A stretch of DNA of 64,000 nt from Brachybacterium paraconglomeratum (GCF_003994255.1 NZ_ML133856.1:157565-221564); one strand, 5' to 3'; numbered from the stretch's first letter, positions 8,155-16,669 are shown. Translations and numbers: made by a program. Notes: generated by a model from the sequence alone, not told the origin.

Positions 8155-8388
8155 CGACCCAACCGCTTCAGCGGCGCCTCCGTTGACACCTGCGAGCGCG
8201 GCGCCGAGCGCGGCGTGGAGGTTGCGCGCCTCGGTGGGCGTGAGCATGACCAGGACGTCGCCCTCGGGGATCTCGTCCAGGACGTCGAGGGGGATGCCGA
8301 TGACGTTCTCGCCCCGGACCTTCGCGGCATGGGCCGTGCCGTCGGTGGGGAAGTCGATGGCCCAGACGGGAGTGCGCTCGGCGCTCAT
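7780..8388 (-). CDS. phage protein whose 3' half overlaps the cargo gene antisense
   Basis: From ATG 8388, overlapping the upstream stop, the first ~75 residues look genuine (VWAIDFPTDGTAHAAKVRG, then VLVMLTPTEARNLHAALG). From about position 8155 leftward the frame lies entirely antisense to the rightward cargo gene for 375 bases, where the sequence becomes Arg/Asp-rich. The simplest reading is that the cargo gene was inserted at the 3' end of this gene and displaced its natural stop, so the last ~125 residues may be read-through. The N-terminal part is supported; the full length is doubtful. Confidence 0.5.
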   Translation of the reverse strand: MSAERTPVWAIDFPTDGTAHAAKVRGENVIGIPLDVLDEIPEGDVLVMLTPTEARNLHAALGAALAGVNGGAAEAVGSSGADLQDSREGRADQVSGRAGSGARGERDDYRPDRAREPISLFRGEVSRVDGDESDGLVRRSADGLEVDVVSFEELLEMANDLAEVLEPVVLSDRHRVEDLLALIKGLLNGLDLKRRQAQGSGR

Positions 8389-8702
8389 CGGGAGGCACCG
8401 CCTCGGGTGAGCTCGGCGTCGATCGCAGAGTCGAGCTCCCGGCGGAGATCGGCGAGCGCGCGATCCGCGTACGGGAAGGCGTCGCCGAAGTCGCGGGCGA
8501 GGATCTGGCGAGCGCGGTCCACCGCGGTGATGTCGCGGGAGATGTGCTCGACCGTGCGGGCGCCGGCGGCGAGGTCGCCGCAGTAGCGGCAGTGCTGCCG
8601 CGGCTCGGTGCGGATCGGGCGGACGCGGGCGTCGAGGCCGCGCTGCACCGCGGCGCGCACGTGACGCGCTCGGCGCTCGGTGGTGAGAGGCGTGATCGTC
8701 AT
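8385..8702 (-). CDS. hypothetical phage protein with CRYCG motif (105 aa)
   Basis: The ATG at 8702 overlaps the XRE gene stop. The 105-residue product has HCRYCGD near residues 38-44 and a helical acidic C-terminal half (ADLRRELDSAIDAELTRG). Function unknown; it is the second gene of the leftward early operon. Confidence 0.55.
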   Translation of the reverse strand: MTITPLTTERRARHVRAAVQRGLDARVRPIRTEPRQHCRYCGDLAAGARTVEHISRDITAVDRARQILARDFGDAFPYADRALADLRRELDSAIDAELTRGGASR

Positions 8703-9046
8703 CAGGCCACCGCCTTCGCCGGCGAGACGGTACGGGTACCACTTGTCATCGTGGGCACGGCTTCGACCTTCGGGTCGATGAACAGGTCCTCCAGGTCGCG
8801 CTCGACTCGCCGACAGAGGATCTTCGCGAGGTCGGCGCTGCAGGACTTCATCGTCCCGGTCTCCAGTGCGGAGATCGCCGCCTGCGTGCACTTGCAGAGC
8901 GCGGCGAGGTCGCGCTGCGAGAAGCCGCGCGCCTTCCTGGCCCGCCGTATGGCTGCGGGGTCCTTGACCAGCATCCATGCCTCCCGTTGGTATCGGATCT
9001 TCGGGCGCCCGTATCCATAGGTGCGCCTCTGGGTGATGAGGTACAT
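8702..9046 (-). CDS. XRE-family regulator, first gene of leftward operon
   Basis: A 114-residue protein with a classic XRE HTH in its middle (IRRARKARGFSQRDLAAL, then CTQAAISALETG, about residues 32-70). I placed the start at ATG 9046, preceded by AAAGGAG; an upstream in-frame start would extend across the operator. As the first early gene facing the lysogeny arm, it occupies the Cro-like position. The end of this gene itself contains a 22-bp copy of the upstream operator sequence (8727-8748). Confidence 0.8.
   Translation of the reverse strand: MYLITQRRTYGYGRPKIRYQREAWMLVKDPAAIRRARKARGFSQRDLAALCKCTQAAISALETGTMKSCSADLAKILCRRVERDLEDLFIDPKVEAVPTMTSGTRTVSPAKAVA
8727..8748 (-). repeat. 22-bp inverted copy of the operator inside the XRE gene
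   Basis: Positions 8727-8748 are the exact reverse complement of 9068-9089, which is part of the inverted-repeat operator. The copy lies within the last codons of the XRE gene. A chance 22-base match is very unlikely, so it is probably a second regulator-binding site. Confidence 0.65.
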
Positions 9047-9065
9047 CCTGCACTCCTTTCGAGTC

Positions 9066-9108
9066 GGTGACAAGTGGTACCCGTACCGTAAGGCATCCAC
9101 TTGTCACC
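9066..9108. promoter_or_regulatory. divergent operator region: 12-bp perfect inverted repeat
   Basis: GGTGACAAGTGG (9066-9077) and CCACTTGTCACC (9097-9108) form a perfect 12-bp inverted repeat around a 19-bp centre. It lies just upstream of the XRE gene and between the two divergent regulator genes, the expected place for the lysis-lysogeny operator. The left arm plus centre (9068-9089) recurs inverted at 8727-8748. Confidence 0.6.
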
Positions 9109-9217
9109 GCGCAAGAGCCAACTTCCCTGCATGTGAGGCGCTTCCCGGTAATCTGGTTGTCGGCCTGGCCTTTCACGGCAGGTGTAGAAGCTTGACCAGA
9201 CTCCTGAGGATCTCCAC

Positions 9218-10078
9218 ATGGCCCGATCGAAGCTCACGCTGCAGGACGTCGCCCGGACCGCCTCCGACAGGAACGGCGGCAAGGGTGGACGTGCACTCCA
9301 GCGCATCGCGAAGAGCAAGGGCCTGACGCTGTCGTACGCGACGGTGGACCGGATCCTCGCCGGCAAGTACGAGAGCACGCCCCAGCGCCAGACCATCGAG
9401 GCGCTGGCCGTGCTCGCGGAGATGCCTGTCGACGAGGTGTACGAAGCCGCAGGCCTCCCGCTGCCGATGGCCTCGCTCGCCGAGGCGCTGCCTGAAGGGT
9501 CCGACCAGCTCACCGTCCACCAGCGACGCGTCGTCCTAGATGTGATCCGCGGCTTCGTCCGCGACAACGCGAGGATGGCCGACCTTGAGCACGAGCTCCA
9601 CCAACGACCCCTGCACCCCAACGAGATGCTCCGCCGGCTCAACGAGCTCTCGATCCCGGACATGGACACCGAGGCCCTGCACGAGCTGCTCGACCAGCTC
9701 GCGCTCCTCATCCCCGACGACGCCGACGAGGGAGTCTTCGTGCGTGCCGAGGCTCGCGCTCGCGAGGTGCTCGAGCGCCGAGAGGCCGGCGGCAGCGACC
9801 TGGAGGATCCGCCTCAGCCAGATGGGGTTACGCCGGCCGCCGGCGAGCTCCGGGTGCCCGTCAACCCTCGCCACGCAGTCGGGCCGCTCAGCCAAGGCTG
9901 GGTTCCGCCGGGCCTCACCGAGTCGGGCGAGGCCCGGTATAGCGAGCGCCGGCCGCGGCAGTCGGACTACGACCGCGCGGCCGACGACTCCGGCCCCTCG
10001 CTCCTCGAGGCAGACGACGCCCGCGCCGCGGCGCTTGGCGAGGAGTCCCAGGACCCAGGGAATGAAGAGCCGGCGTGA
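9218..10078 (+). CDS. repressor-like protein with N-terminal HTH
   Basis: A 286-residue protein with an XRE-like HTH at about residues 25-75 (LQRIAKSKGLTLSYATVDRI, then TIEALAVLAEMPVDEVYEAAG). A long acidic, Pro-rich and probably flexible C-terminal part follows, without a recognisable LexA/CI peptidase dyad. Facing the XRE gene across an inverted-repeat operator and upstream of ImmA and integrase, it is the best candidate for the immunity repressor. Its stop overlaps the next start (GTGA), so the DUF3800 gene is co-translated with it. Confidence 0.7.
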   Translation: MARSKLTLQDVARTASDRNGGKGGRALQRIAKSKGLTLSYATVDRILAGKYESTPQRQTIEALAVLAEMPVDEVYEAAGLPLPMASLAEALPEGSDQLTVHQRRVVLDVIRGFVRDNARMADLEHELHQRPLHPNEMLRRLNELSIPDMDTEALHELLDQLALLIPDDADEGVFVRAEARAREVLERREAGGSDLEDPPQPDGVTPAAGELRVPVNPRHAVGPLSQGWVPPGLTESGEARYSERRPRQSDYDRAADDSGPSLLEADDARAAALGEESQDPGNEEPA

Positions 10079-10953
10079 ACCTGGATCTCAGCGGGATTAT
10101 CAACGGGACGCCCGCTCCGAAGTTCGCTGTGCCCGACGGCTTCGGTGCGTTGAAGCTTGTCGAGGTGTTCTGCGACGAGACCGGTGATCGGGGGTGGACG
10201 TCGCAGTCCAGCACCTGGTTCGGCATGTGTGCCGTGATGGTCCCGCAGGAGTCCGTTCCGCAGCTTCGCGCGACCGTAAGCGGGCTGCGCGCCGAGATTG
10301 GCACCGACAGGCCGCTGCACTGGATCGAGCACTTCAAGAAGGCCCGGCACGAGCAGCGGCGCGACATGGCGTCCAACATGGTTGCAGCCATTCCGGGGGT
10401 AAAGGTGATCTACGTCGTCGCCGACAAGGCAACGATGGTGGCGTCACCCGAGCTGCGCAGCAACGGGGACCTGTTCTACCACTGGACGATGCGGCTCATG
10501 CTGGAACGTGTCGCTCTCGCTCTTCAGGAGTGGGAGGGAGGGCAGCGCCGCGGAATGGTGCGGCTCGGGGCGGTGAAGGGAATGGATCACGCGGAGAGCA
10601 TTGGGTACCTGGCGAACGTGCGTAGGAAGGCGTCCCCGTGGTCTACTCCGTGGCATCTGATGCACTGGCCGCCGCGCTGGGTCGGCACCAACGAGTACGA
10701 CGGCGTCCAGGCGGCAGATCTCTACCTCGGCATGTTTCGTCGAGCCGTAGAGCGAGGGGGAGATGACATCCGGGAAGCTCGGCACCTGTTACGGCACTGG
10801 CACCAAGTGCGAAGCAGCTCCCGTGGGCGCGTGATGGGCTACGGAGTGAAGGTGCACGGCGACCCCTCGTTCCTGACCACCCGAGGGTGGTGGCAGGCAA
10901 CGAACCGGCCCCTCGAGGGGGGCCCCGGGGGCCACAGTCACCTCAGCGGGTGA
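10075..10953 (+). CDS. DUF3800 protein coupled to the prophage repressor
   Basis: The 292-residue product has the DUF3800 signature: an N-terminal strand with conserved Asp and Glu (VEVFCDETGDRG, about residues 29-40) and a C-terminal Asp in DGVQAADLYLGMFRRAVE. DUF3800 is thought to have an RNase H-like fold with these acids as a metal site, but its biochemistry is not established to my knowledge. It starts at GTG 10075 inside the repressor stop, so it is expressed in the lysogen. This suggests a prophage-borne defence or exclusion function. A distant relative occurs in the second element of this window at 60,907. Confidence 0.8.
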   Translation: MNLDLSGIINGTPAPKFAVPDGFGALKLVEVFCDETGDRGWTSQSSTWFGMCAVMVPQESVPQLRATVSGLRAEIGTDRPLHWIEHFKKARHEQRRDMASNMVAAIPGVKVIYVVADKATMVASPELRSNGDLFYHWTMRLMLERVALALQEWEGGQRRGMVRLGAVKGMDHAESIGYLANVRRKASPWSTPWHLMHWPPRWVGTNEYDGVQAADLYLGMFRRAVERGGDDIREARHLLRHWHQVRSSSRGRVMGYGVKVHGDPSFLTTRGWWQATNRPLEGGPGGHSHLSG

Positions 10954-11191
10954 AAGGATCCAGTCACCTGGTTCCGGCCAATCCCGGCAACCCTCCTCGA
11001 GGGGCCGATCGAGGACCTTCAGCTCGGCGCCGAGATCCTCTGGTGCCTATTTTCGCACCCCCGGGCGTCCTGCGTCTACTCGTGGTAGACGGCTGGGCGT
11101 GTCGGGGCATGTCGGCTCAGCTCGGCAGACGTCCCGCCATGTCAGTTCCTTCGAGTCGGTCCGTCAGCCCTCCTCACTATGGTCCAGGACC

Positions 11192-11656
11192 ATGCGCGAG
11201 CACTCGGCACCGGCCCCGATCTACCACCCGTGGCGCGTCCTCGGCCGGCACTGGCCCCACGTCATCCTCGAGCACACAGACGACCTCCCGCCCGGGCGCC
11301 GCGCGGACACCAACGGCGTCGACGAGATCCGGATGCGCCGTCGACTCCTTCAGGTTGAGCGGCGCTGCTCCCTCACCCACGAGCTGATCCATCTCGAGCA
11401 CGGCCACACCGGTGCGTGCAGCCCCGGCCACGAGGCCGAGGTCGACCGTGAAGTCGCGCGCCGGCTCATCCCGTGGGAGCGGCTCCTCGCCGCCGTGCGA
11501 TGGGCACGGTCCGAGTCGGAGCTCGCCGACGAGCTCTGGGTGACCGTGCACGTGCTCCGCGCCCGCGTCGCCGAGCTCCGTGCCGATGAGCTGCTCGAGA
11601 TCGCGCGCGCCGCCCACGACGCCCACCACACCATGCCCCCGGAGGACCTCCCATGA
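11192..11656 (+). CDS. ImmA/IrrE-type zinc metallopeptidase
   Basis: A 154-residue protein with the HExxH zincin motif (LTHELIHLEHGH, about residues 67-78). The C-terminal half is helical (ESELADELWVTVHVLRARVAEL) as in ImmA-like phage proteins. ImmA of ICEBs1 cleaves the element's repressor to start excision. Here the gene lies between the repressor unit and the integrase, so cleavage of the 9218-10078 repressor is a reasonable inference. I used ATG 11192; upstream codons are low complexity. Confidence 0.85.
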   Translation: MREHSAPAPIYHPWRVLGRHWPHVILEHTDDLPPGRRADTNGVDEIRMRRRLLQVERRCSLTHELIHLEHGHTGACSPGHEAEVDREVARRLIPWERLLAAVRWARSESELADELWVTVHVLRARVAELRADELLEIARAAHDAHHTMPPEDLP

Positions 11657-11787
11657 CCGACCGCCAAGAAGCCGAGCAGCTCGAGCTCGCTCTCGAGTTG
11701 CGGGAGCCGGTGCCGGCGCCGTGGTGGGCCGAGGTCATTGAGCACGAGACCGAGGGGAGCCAGGACACGGGATGGTGGGGAGCGTGA
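11653..11787 (+). CDS. small acidic protein coupled to ImmA-like gene (44 aa)
   Basis: Forty-four residues, strongly acidic, with WWAEVIEHE near residue 25 and DTGWWGA at the end. The ATG overlaps the ImmA-like stop (ATGA). It could be a regulator or inhibitor of the peptidase; nothing in the sequence proves it. Confidence 0.5.
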   Translation: MTDRQEAEQLELALELREPVPAPWWAEVIEHETEGSQDTGWWGA

Positions 11788-11832
11788 GCGTGGCGGCGCG
11801 CTGAGGCGCACGTCGCGTCTGGACGCACGAGA

Positions 11833-11869
11833 ACGCCCCCAGGGCCGCGGTGAGCGGGCCTGGGGGCGT
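11833..11869. terminator. bidirectional terminator between lysogeny arm and integrase
   Basis: ACGCCCCCAGG (11833-11843) pairs perfectly with CCTGGGGGCGT (11859-11869) around a 15-base loop. It lies between two convergent genes that end at 11,787 and 11,880. Confidence 0.75.
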
Positions 11870-11879
11870 CGTGGTGGGG

Positions 11880-13028
11880 TCAGGCGGCCTGCGAGCCTCT
11901 CGGGGGCTTCATGAGGTGCTCGAGGTCGCGGGAGTGCGTGACCGTCGGGCGGGTCTTCGTCGGGACGAGGTGGCCGTAGACGTCGGTGGTGGTCTTGATC
12001 GAGCGGTGGCCGAGGGCGCGGGAGACCTCGAAGAGGTCGGCGCCGGCGGCGAGCATGTGCGAGGCGGCGTAGTGGCGGAGGTCGTGCACGCGCGGGCGCG
12101 GGTCGAGCTTCGCCGCGGTGCAGGCGCTGGTCCAGTGGTATTGGTGGAAGGTGTGGTGCTGGACCTGGCGGCCGTGCCGGTTGCGGAACACCAGCTGCTC
12201 GGGCTTCCCGCGGGCGCCGAGCGCGGCGATGATCCCGGGCGTGGTCTCGATCGTGCGGTACGCCGTGCGGGTCTTCGGCGCGCCGAGCTCGCGGCCACCG
12301 GAGTCGGCGTGCTTCCACGCCTGCCGAACGCGGATTCGGGCGCCGGCGGCGTCGACGTCGCGCCACGTGAGCGCGGTCGCCTCGCCCCACCGCATGCCCG
12401 TCGCGGCGAGCAGCAGCACCAGCGGCCGGTACAGCGGGGAGATCGCGGCGACGATGCGGCCCAGCTCCTCGGTCGTCGGGATCTGCAGCTCGTGGTGCTC
12501 GGCCGAGGGAAGGCGCACCTTCTCGCACGGGTTCGTCGTCGCCCAGCCGCGATCCACCGCGTGCTGCAGCAGCGAGGAGAGGAGCCCGTGCTCGTTCCGG
12601 ATCGTCTTCGGCGCGATCGGCCGCTTCGTCTTCGCCGAGACCTTGGTGCGCCTCGCCTGGACCCACTGCTCCACGTCGACCCGATCGATCATCGAGACCG
12701 GGAACGCGCCGAGCCGTTCCTCGAGCCCCGACCGGGCGAGGACCCGCCGGTACTCCGCCGCGGTGCCGGCCGTGATGTCCGGGGCCGCGGCGATGTAGTC
12801 CTCGAGCACCTCGGACAGCAACGGCGTCGTCGGCCCGCCCTCGGCGAGCGCGAGCCGCTTCGCGCGGGCTGCGGCGCCGCCGATCGTGTCGACGAGCTTC
12901 GCGAAGGCGCCGGCCTCACGTGCGGTGTCGAAGGTCTCGGTCGTCGGCGGGCCGCCGCGGGCCAGCCTGAACTGGACCCTGTACGCGACCGTGCCGTCCG
13001 CCCTCGGACGTGCTGAAACCGATGCCAT
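11880..13028 (-). CDS. int: tyrosine integrase of the tRNA-Glu prophage
   Basis: A 382-residue tyrosine recombinase. The N-terminal region resembles the arm-binding domain, followed by a core-binding SAM-like region (ITAGTAAEYRRVL to EQWVQARR). The catalytic domain shows Arg in ATGMRWGEATAL, HDLRHYAAS, GHRSIKT and the nucleophile Tyr in TDVYGHL. The ATG at 13028 has AGGAG five bases upstream; a GTG six bases further up is less well placed. It starts 80 bp from the 3' end of tRNA-Glu, the expected position for an integrase next to its att site. Confidence 0.95.
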   Translation of the reverse strand: MASVSARPRADGTVAYRVQFRLARGGPPTTETFDTAREAGAFAKLVDTIGGAAARAKRLALAEGGPTTPLLSEVLEDYIAAAPDITAGTAAEYRRVLARSGLEERLGAFPVSMIDRVDVEQWVQARRTKVSAKTKRPIAPKTIRNEHGLLSSLLQHAVDRGWATTNPCEKVRLPSAEHHELQIPTTEELGRIVAAISPLYRPLVLLLAATGMRWGEATALTWRDVDAAGARIRVRQAWKHADSGGRELGAPKTRTAYRTIETTPGIIAALGARGKPEQLVFRNRHGRQVQHHTFHQYHWTSACTAAKLDPRPRVHDLRHYAASHMLAAGADLFEVSRALGHRSIKTTTDVYGHLVPTKTRPTVTHSRDLEHLMKPPRGSQAA

Positions 13029-13050
13029 GCCCACTCCTGAGACTCGGATG

Positions 13051-13071
13051 TAGTCCGGACCGTAGTCCGGA
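13051..13071. repeat. 9-bp direct repeat upstream of integrase
   Basis: TAGTCCGGA occurs at 13051-13059 and 13063-13071, a 12-bp period, between the integrase start and the tRNA. Position and spacing suit arm-type integrase or excisionase binding. Confidence 0.4.
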
Positions 13072-13107
13072 GCCGTGACAATCGAGCGTCAGTGCAGGTC
13101 AGAAGCG

Positions 13108-13180
<73 letters not shown>

Positions 13181-13333
13181 CCGGGGCGGTCGGAACCGCC
13201 CGTGCCAGAGCATACCTGCGGGCCGGGCACCGACGCTCGCGGGTTCGGGCGAGGTGCGTCCTATCCGACACGGATCCGACCGGCGCGGAGACCGACGGCC
13301 CCACGGCGCGGGCGGGCGTGGTTCGATGACCGC

Positions 13334-13699
13334 ATGATCCACATCAGCCGAGCGGAGTTCGAGGAGGCGGTCGACGACGCCCTGGACTCGCTGCCGGACG
13401 AGGTCGCCCGGGCGATCGCGGAGGCGAACGTCGCGATCCTCGTCGAGGAGGAGCCGACGCCCGAGCAGTCCCGCGGCGCCGAGCTGCTGGGCCTGTACGA
13501 GGGGGTGCCGCTGGATCGGCGCTCCGTGTTCGACGGCTTCCGCCAGCCGGACCGGATCTTCGTCTTCCGCGGACCGCTGCAGCGCCACGCCCGCTCCCGC
13601 GAGTACCTGGTCCGCGAGATCGCGGTGACCGTGCTCCACGAGCTCGGCCACCTCTTCGGCATCAGCGACGAGCGCCTCCACGAGCTGGGCTGGGGCTGA
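13334..13699 (+). CDS. zincin-like metallopeptidase (Zincin_1/DUF1025 type)
   Basis: A 121-residue protein with the HExxHxxG zinc motif near the C-terminus (TVLHELGHLFGIS, about residues 99-111) and the acidic N-terminus usual for this compact actinobacterial family. Substrate unknown. It is the first chromosomal gene beyond the tRNA, so not part of the prophage. The ATG at 13334 gives the usual family length. Confidence 0.85.
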   Translation: MIHISRAEFEEAVDDALDSLPDEVARAIAEANVAILVEEEPTPEQSRGAELLGLYEGVPLDRRSVFDGFRQPDRIFVFRGPLQRHARSREYLVREIAVTVLHELGHLFGISDERLHELGWG

Positions 13700-13778
13700 T
13701 CGACGTACTGGCGAGGGACGAGCCGGTAGGAGATCAGCCGATCGAGCTGGGGGTAGGGCGCGTACCGCCCCGCTTCCT

Positions 13779-14462
13779 TCAGAGCTGGTCGGCGTCGAGG
13801 TCCGTCAGCCCGGCCTCGTGGGCGATGATCGCGATCTGCACGCGGTTGGTGCAGTCGAGCTTCGCGAAGATCTTCGAGACGTGCGCCTTCACCGTCGCCT
13901 CGCTCATGAACAGCCGCATCCCGATCTGGGCGTTGGACAGCCCCGCCCCGACGGCGCCGAGCACCTCGGTCTCGCGCTCGGTGAGCTGGTCGAGTCCCGG
14001 GTGGCGCTCCTGCCGGGAGCCCGGGTTCGCGTCCGAGAAGTGGGAGAGCATCCGGCGGGTCACAGTCGGGGAGAGCATCGCCTCGCCGCCGGCGACCACG
14101 TGCACGGCTCGGGCGAGGTCCTGCGGCGGGGTGTCCTTGAGCAGGAACCCGCTGGCGCCGGCCTCGAGCGCCTGGAAGACGTACTCGTCCATGTCGAAGG
14201 TGGTCAGCATGATGATCTTCGGCGCGCCGGTCAGCGCGGTGACCGCCTTCGTCGCCGCGATCCCGTCGAGGGTGGGCATGCGCACGTCCATCAGCAGCAC
14301 GTCGGGCCGGTGCTTCTGCACCAGCGGCACCGCCTCGGAGCCGTCCGCCCCCTGACCTACCACCTCGATCCCCGGATCGGCGCCGAGGATCATCGCCAGC
14401 CCGGCCCGGACCAGGGAGTCGTCGTCGATCAGTCCCACGCGCGTCACGTCGCCGTCGGCCAC
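13779..14462 (-). CDS. NarL/LuxR-type response regulator
   Basis: A 227-residue regulator. The receiver domain has the acidic triad around DDD (residues 13-15), phospho-acceptor Asp59 (VLLMDVRMPTLDG) and a Lys in FLLKDTPP. The C-terminal LuxR HTH is LTERETEVLGAVGAGLSNAQ and following residues (about 155-215). It partners the histidine kinase upstream, which its start overlaps. The start is GTG 14462; an alternative GTG at 14447 exactly overlaps the kinase stop. By position it probably controls the divergent ABC exporter. Confidence 0.93.
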   Translation of the reverse strand: MADGDVTRVGLIDDDSLVRAGLAMILGADPGIEVVGQGADGSEAVPLVQKHRPDVLLMDVRMPTLDGIAATKAVTALTGAPKIIMLTTFDMDEYVFQALEAGASGFLLKDTPPQDLARAVHVVAGGEAMLSPTVTRRMLSHFSDANPGSRQERHPGLDQLTERETEVLGAVGAGLSNAQIGMRLFMSEATVKAHVSKIFAKLDCTNRVQIAIIAHEAGLTDLDADQL

Positions 14463-15598
14463 GGGATCACCGCCCTCACTTCGAATCGTCCGTCGTCGGT
14501 CGGGCCCGAGGTGATGGACCCGCCCGCATGGGTCACCCGCGTCTCGATGCCGGACAGGCCCATCCTGGCCCCCGGCAGATCCGTCGTGAACCCCTTGGGG
14601 AGCACATTACTGACCTCGATCACGAGGTCGGTGCCGGGCTCGCCGATCAGCGCCACCCGGGCCCGGGTGTGCACGGCGTGCTTGTGGATGTTGGTCAGGC
14701 CCTCCTGGACCACGCGGAAGGCGGTGCGCGCCAGGGGATCGGGGACCGGGTCGTCGATGAAGTCGAACAGGTCCACCGACACCCCCGCCTCCTGCGAGGT
14801 GGTCACCAGGCGCCGCACGTCCTCCCAGGTGGGCTGCGGGGCCAGCGGCGCCTGCTCCTCGTCCCCGCGCAGCACCCCCAGCACCTCCCGCAGCTCGGAC
14901 AGCGCCGTGGTCGCGGTGCCGCGGATCAGGGAGGCGGACTGCTGGACCTGCTCGCGGCCCATGTCGGGGTTCACCTCGAGCGCCCCGGCCTGCAGGGCGA
15001 CCAGCGAGATCTTGTGCGCGACGATGTCGTGCATCTCGCGGGCGATGCGGGTGCGCTCGGCGCGTCGGGCCTGCTCCTCGGCCGCGGCCCGTCCGGACTC
15101 GGCCTGCTCGGCCCGCTCCCGCAGCTCCGCCAGCAGCGCTCGCCGCACCGCCGTGTAGAGGCCGATCGAGGTCGACGCCGCCACGACCAGCGTGGTCAGC
15201 ACGATCGTCATCAGCGCCGCCTCGGGCTGGTCGCCCATCAGCAGCAGCGGGGTGAGCGTGGCGGTGCCCGCCGCGAGCAGCGCGAACAGCAGCGTCAGCA
15301 CGCGGTTCGGGCAGCGGGTGGAGAAGGTGTACGTGGCGATGATCAGCACGGTGATCGAGCCCGAGAAGGCATTGGCGATCTGCACCAGCGGCAGCAGCCA
15401 CGGCCAGTGCCGGTGCCGGGCGAGCAGCGCGACGCCCAGCAGCAGCGCGACGACGCCCTGCCAGCGGCCGATCGCGGAGGTGGCGAGCAGCGTCGTCGCC
15501 GCCGCCTCCGCGGCGACGGCGACGACGATCAGCCCTTCCTGCCAGCGACGACGGGCGGGCGCTCCTGGGTGGTCCACCCGGTCACTGTAGCGGCGCAT
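14444..15598 (-). CDS. sensor histidine kinase (HisKA_3 type)
   Basis: A 384-residue NarX/DesK-like kinase. Several membrane segments lie within residues 20-150, followed by a coiled linker. The dimerisation helix carries phospho-acceptor His190 (REMHDIVAHKISLVALQ), and a degenerate HATPase domain shows the N-box (LTNIHKHAVHTRA) and a G-box near GARMGLSGIETR. The sensed signal is not evident. It is coupled to the response regulator and faces a two-gene ABC exporter across a 135-bp divergent promoter region, a layout typical of envelope or antibiotic stress systems. Confidence 0.93.
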   Translation of the reverse strand: MRRYSDRVDHPGAPARRRWQEGLIVVAVAAEAAATTLLATSAIGRWQGVVALLLGVALLARHRHWPWLLPLVQIANAFSGSITVLIIATYTFSTRCPNRVLTLLFALLAAGTATLTPLLLMGDQPEAALMTIVLTTLVVAASTSIGLYTAVRRALLAELRERAEQAESGRAAAEEQARRAERTRIAREMHDIVAHKISLVALQAGALEVNPDMGREQVQQSASLIRGTATTALSELREVLGVLRGDEEQAPLAPQPTWEDVRRLVTTSQEAGVSVDLFDFIDDPVPDPLARTAFRVVQEGLTNIHKHAVHTRARVALIGEPGTDLVIEVSNVLPKGFTTDLPGARMGLSGIETRVTHAGGSITSGPTDDGRFEVRAVIPWPTAT

Positions 15599-15733
15599 AC
15601 GGGCCGCGCAGCCGCTCGGGACGGGGCCGGCGACCATCGTCGGACGGGGACCGTCAAGGAGCCGACGATCGTCGCCCGCGCACGGACCCGTGGTCGCTGT
15701 CGCCGCGCCGCGGCGGGGGAGGAGCGTGAGGCC

Positions 15734-16669
15734 ATGACCTCCACCACCGCCACCGCCCCGACCCTCGAGGTGCGTGCGCTGAGCAAGCGCTACGGCGCCC
15801 GCGCCGCCGTCGACGCCCTCTCCTTCTCCTGCAGCCCCGGCACCGTCACCGGCTTCCTCGGCCCCAACGGGGCGGGGAAGTCCACCACCCTGCGGATCCT
15901 CACCGGTCTCGCGGAGGCCGACGAGGGCATGGCCCTGATCGGCGGCCGCCGCTACCGCGCGCTGGAGCATCCCGCCCGCACCGTCGGCGTGATGCTCGAT
16001 GCGCGCGCTCTCCACGGCGGCCGCACCGGGATCGAGACCCTGCGCCTGACCGCCCGCACCCTCGGGATGCCGCGCGACCGCGCCGAGGAGGTGCTCGAGA
16101 CCGTCGGCCTCGAGCAGGCCGCGACCAAGCGCGTGGGCGGCTACTCCTACGGCATGCGCCAGCGGCTCGGGATCGGCGTCGCGCTCATGGGCGATCCCTC
16201 GGTGCTCGTGCTCGACGAGCCCGCCAACGGCCTGGACCCCGAGGGGATCCGCTGGATGCGCCGCCTGCTGCGCTCCTTCGCCGACGCCGGCGGCATCGTA
16301 CTCCTCTCCAGCCACCAGCTGCGCGAGGTCGAGGCGACCGTGGACCGGCTGGTCGTGATCTCCGAGGGGCGCCTGGTGCGCGAGGGCCCGCTCGAGGAGC
16401 TCACCGCCGTGACCGGCACCCGCGTCGCCGCGCTGGACCAGGCGGCGCTGCGCCGCGCCCTGGACGCCCACGGCATCGCCTTCGAGCTGCGCGCCGGCGG
16501 CGAGCTCGCCGTCAGCCTCGCCCCCGAGGACATGGGCCGCCTCGCCCTGCGCGAGCAGCTCGTGCTCACCTCCCTCGGCGCGGGCGCCGGCACCGGCCTG
16601 GAGGAGGTGTTCTTCGCCCTGACCGGGCACGAGGAGCCCTCCGCCGACGAACCCGCCCCCGCCCTCTGA
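15734..16669 (+). CDS. ABC transporter ATP-binding protein
   Basis: A 311-residue ATPase with Walker A GPNGAGKST (about residues 44-52), a signature region around YSYGMRQRLGIG instead of canonical LSGGQ, Walker B VLVLDEPANGLDPEG and switch His in SSHQLREVE. The variant signature and C-terminal domain match the drug/lantibiotic-type (CcmA-like) export ATPases. It works with the permease downstream; the opposite two-component system is its likely regulator. Confidence 0.92.
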   Translation: MTSTTATAPTLEVRALSKRYGARAAVDALSFSCSPGTVTGFLGPNGAGKSTTLRILTGLAEADEGMALIGGRRYRALEHPARTVGVMLDARALHGGRTGIETLRLTARTLGMPRDRAEEVLETVGLEQAATKRVGGYSYGMRQRLGIGVALMGDPSVLVLDEPANGLDPEGIRWMRRLLRSFADAGGIVLLSSHQLREVEATVDRLVVISEGRLVREGPLEELTAVTGTRVAALDQAALRRALDAHGIAFELRAGGELAVSLAPEDMGRLALREQLVLTSLGAGAGTGLEEVFFALTGHEEPSADEPAPAL

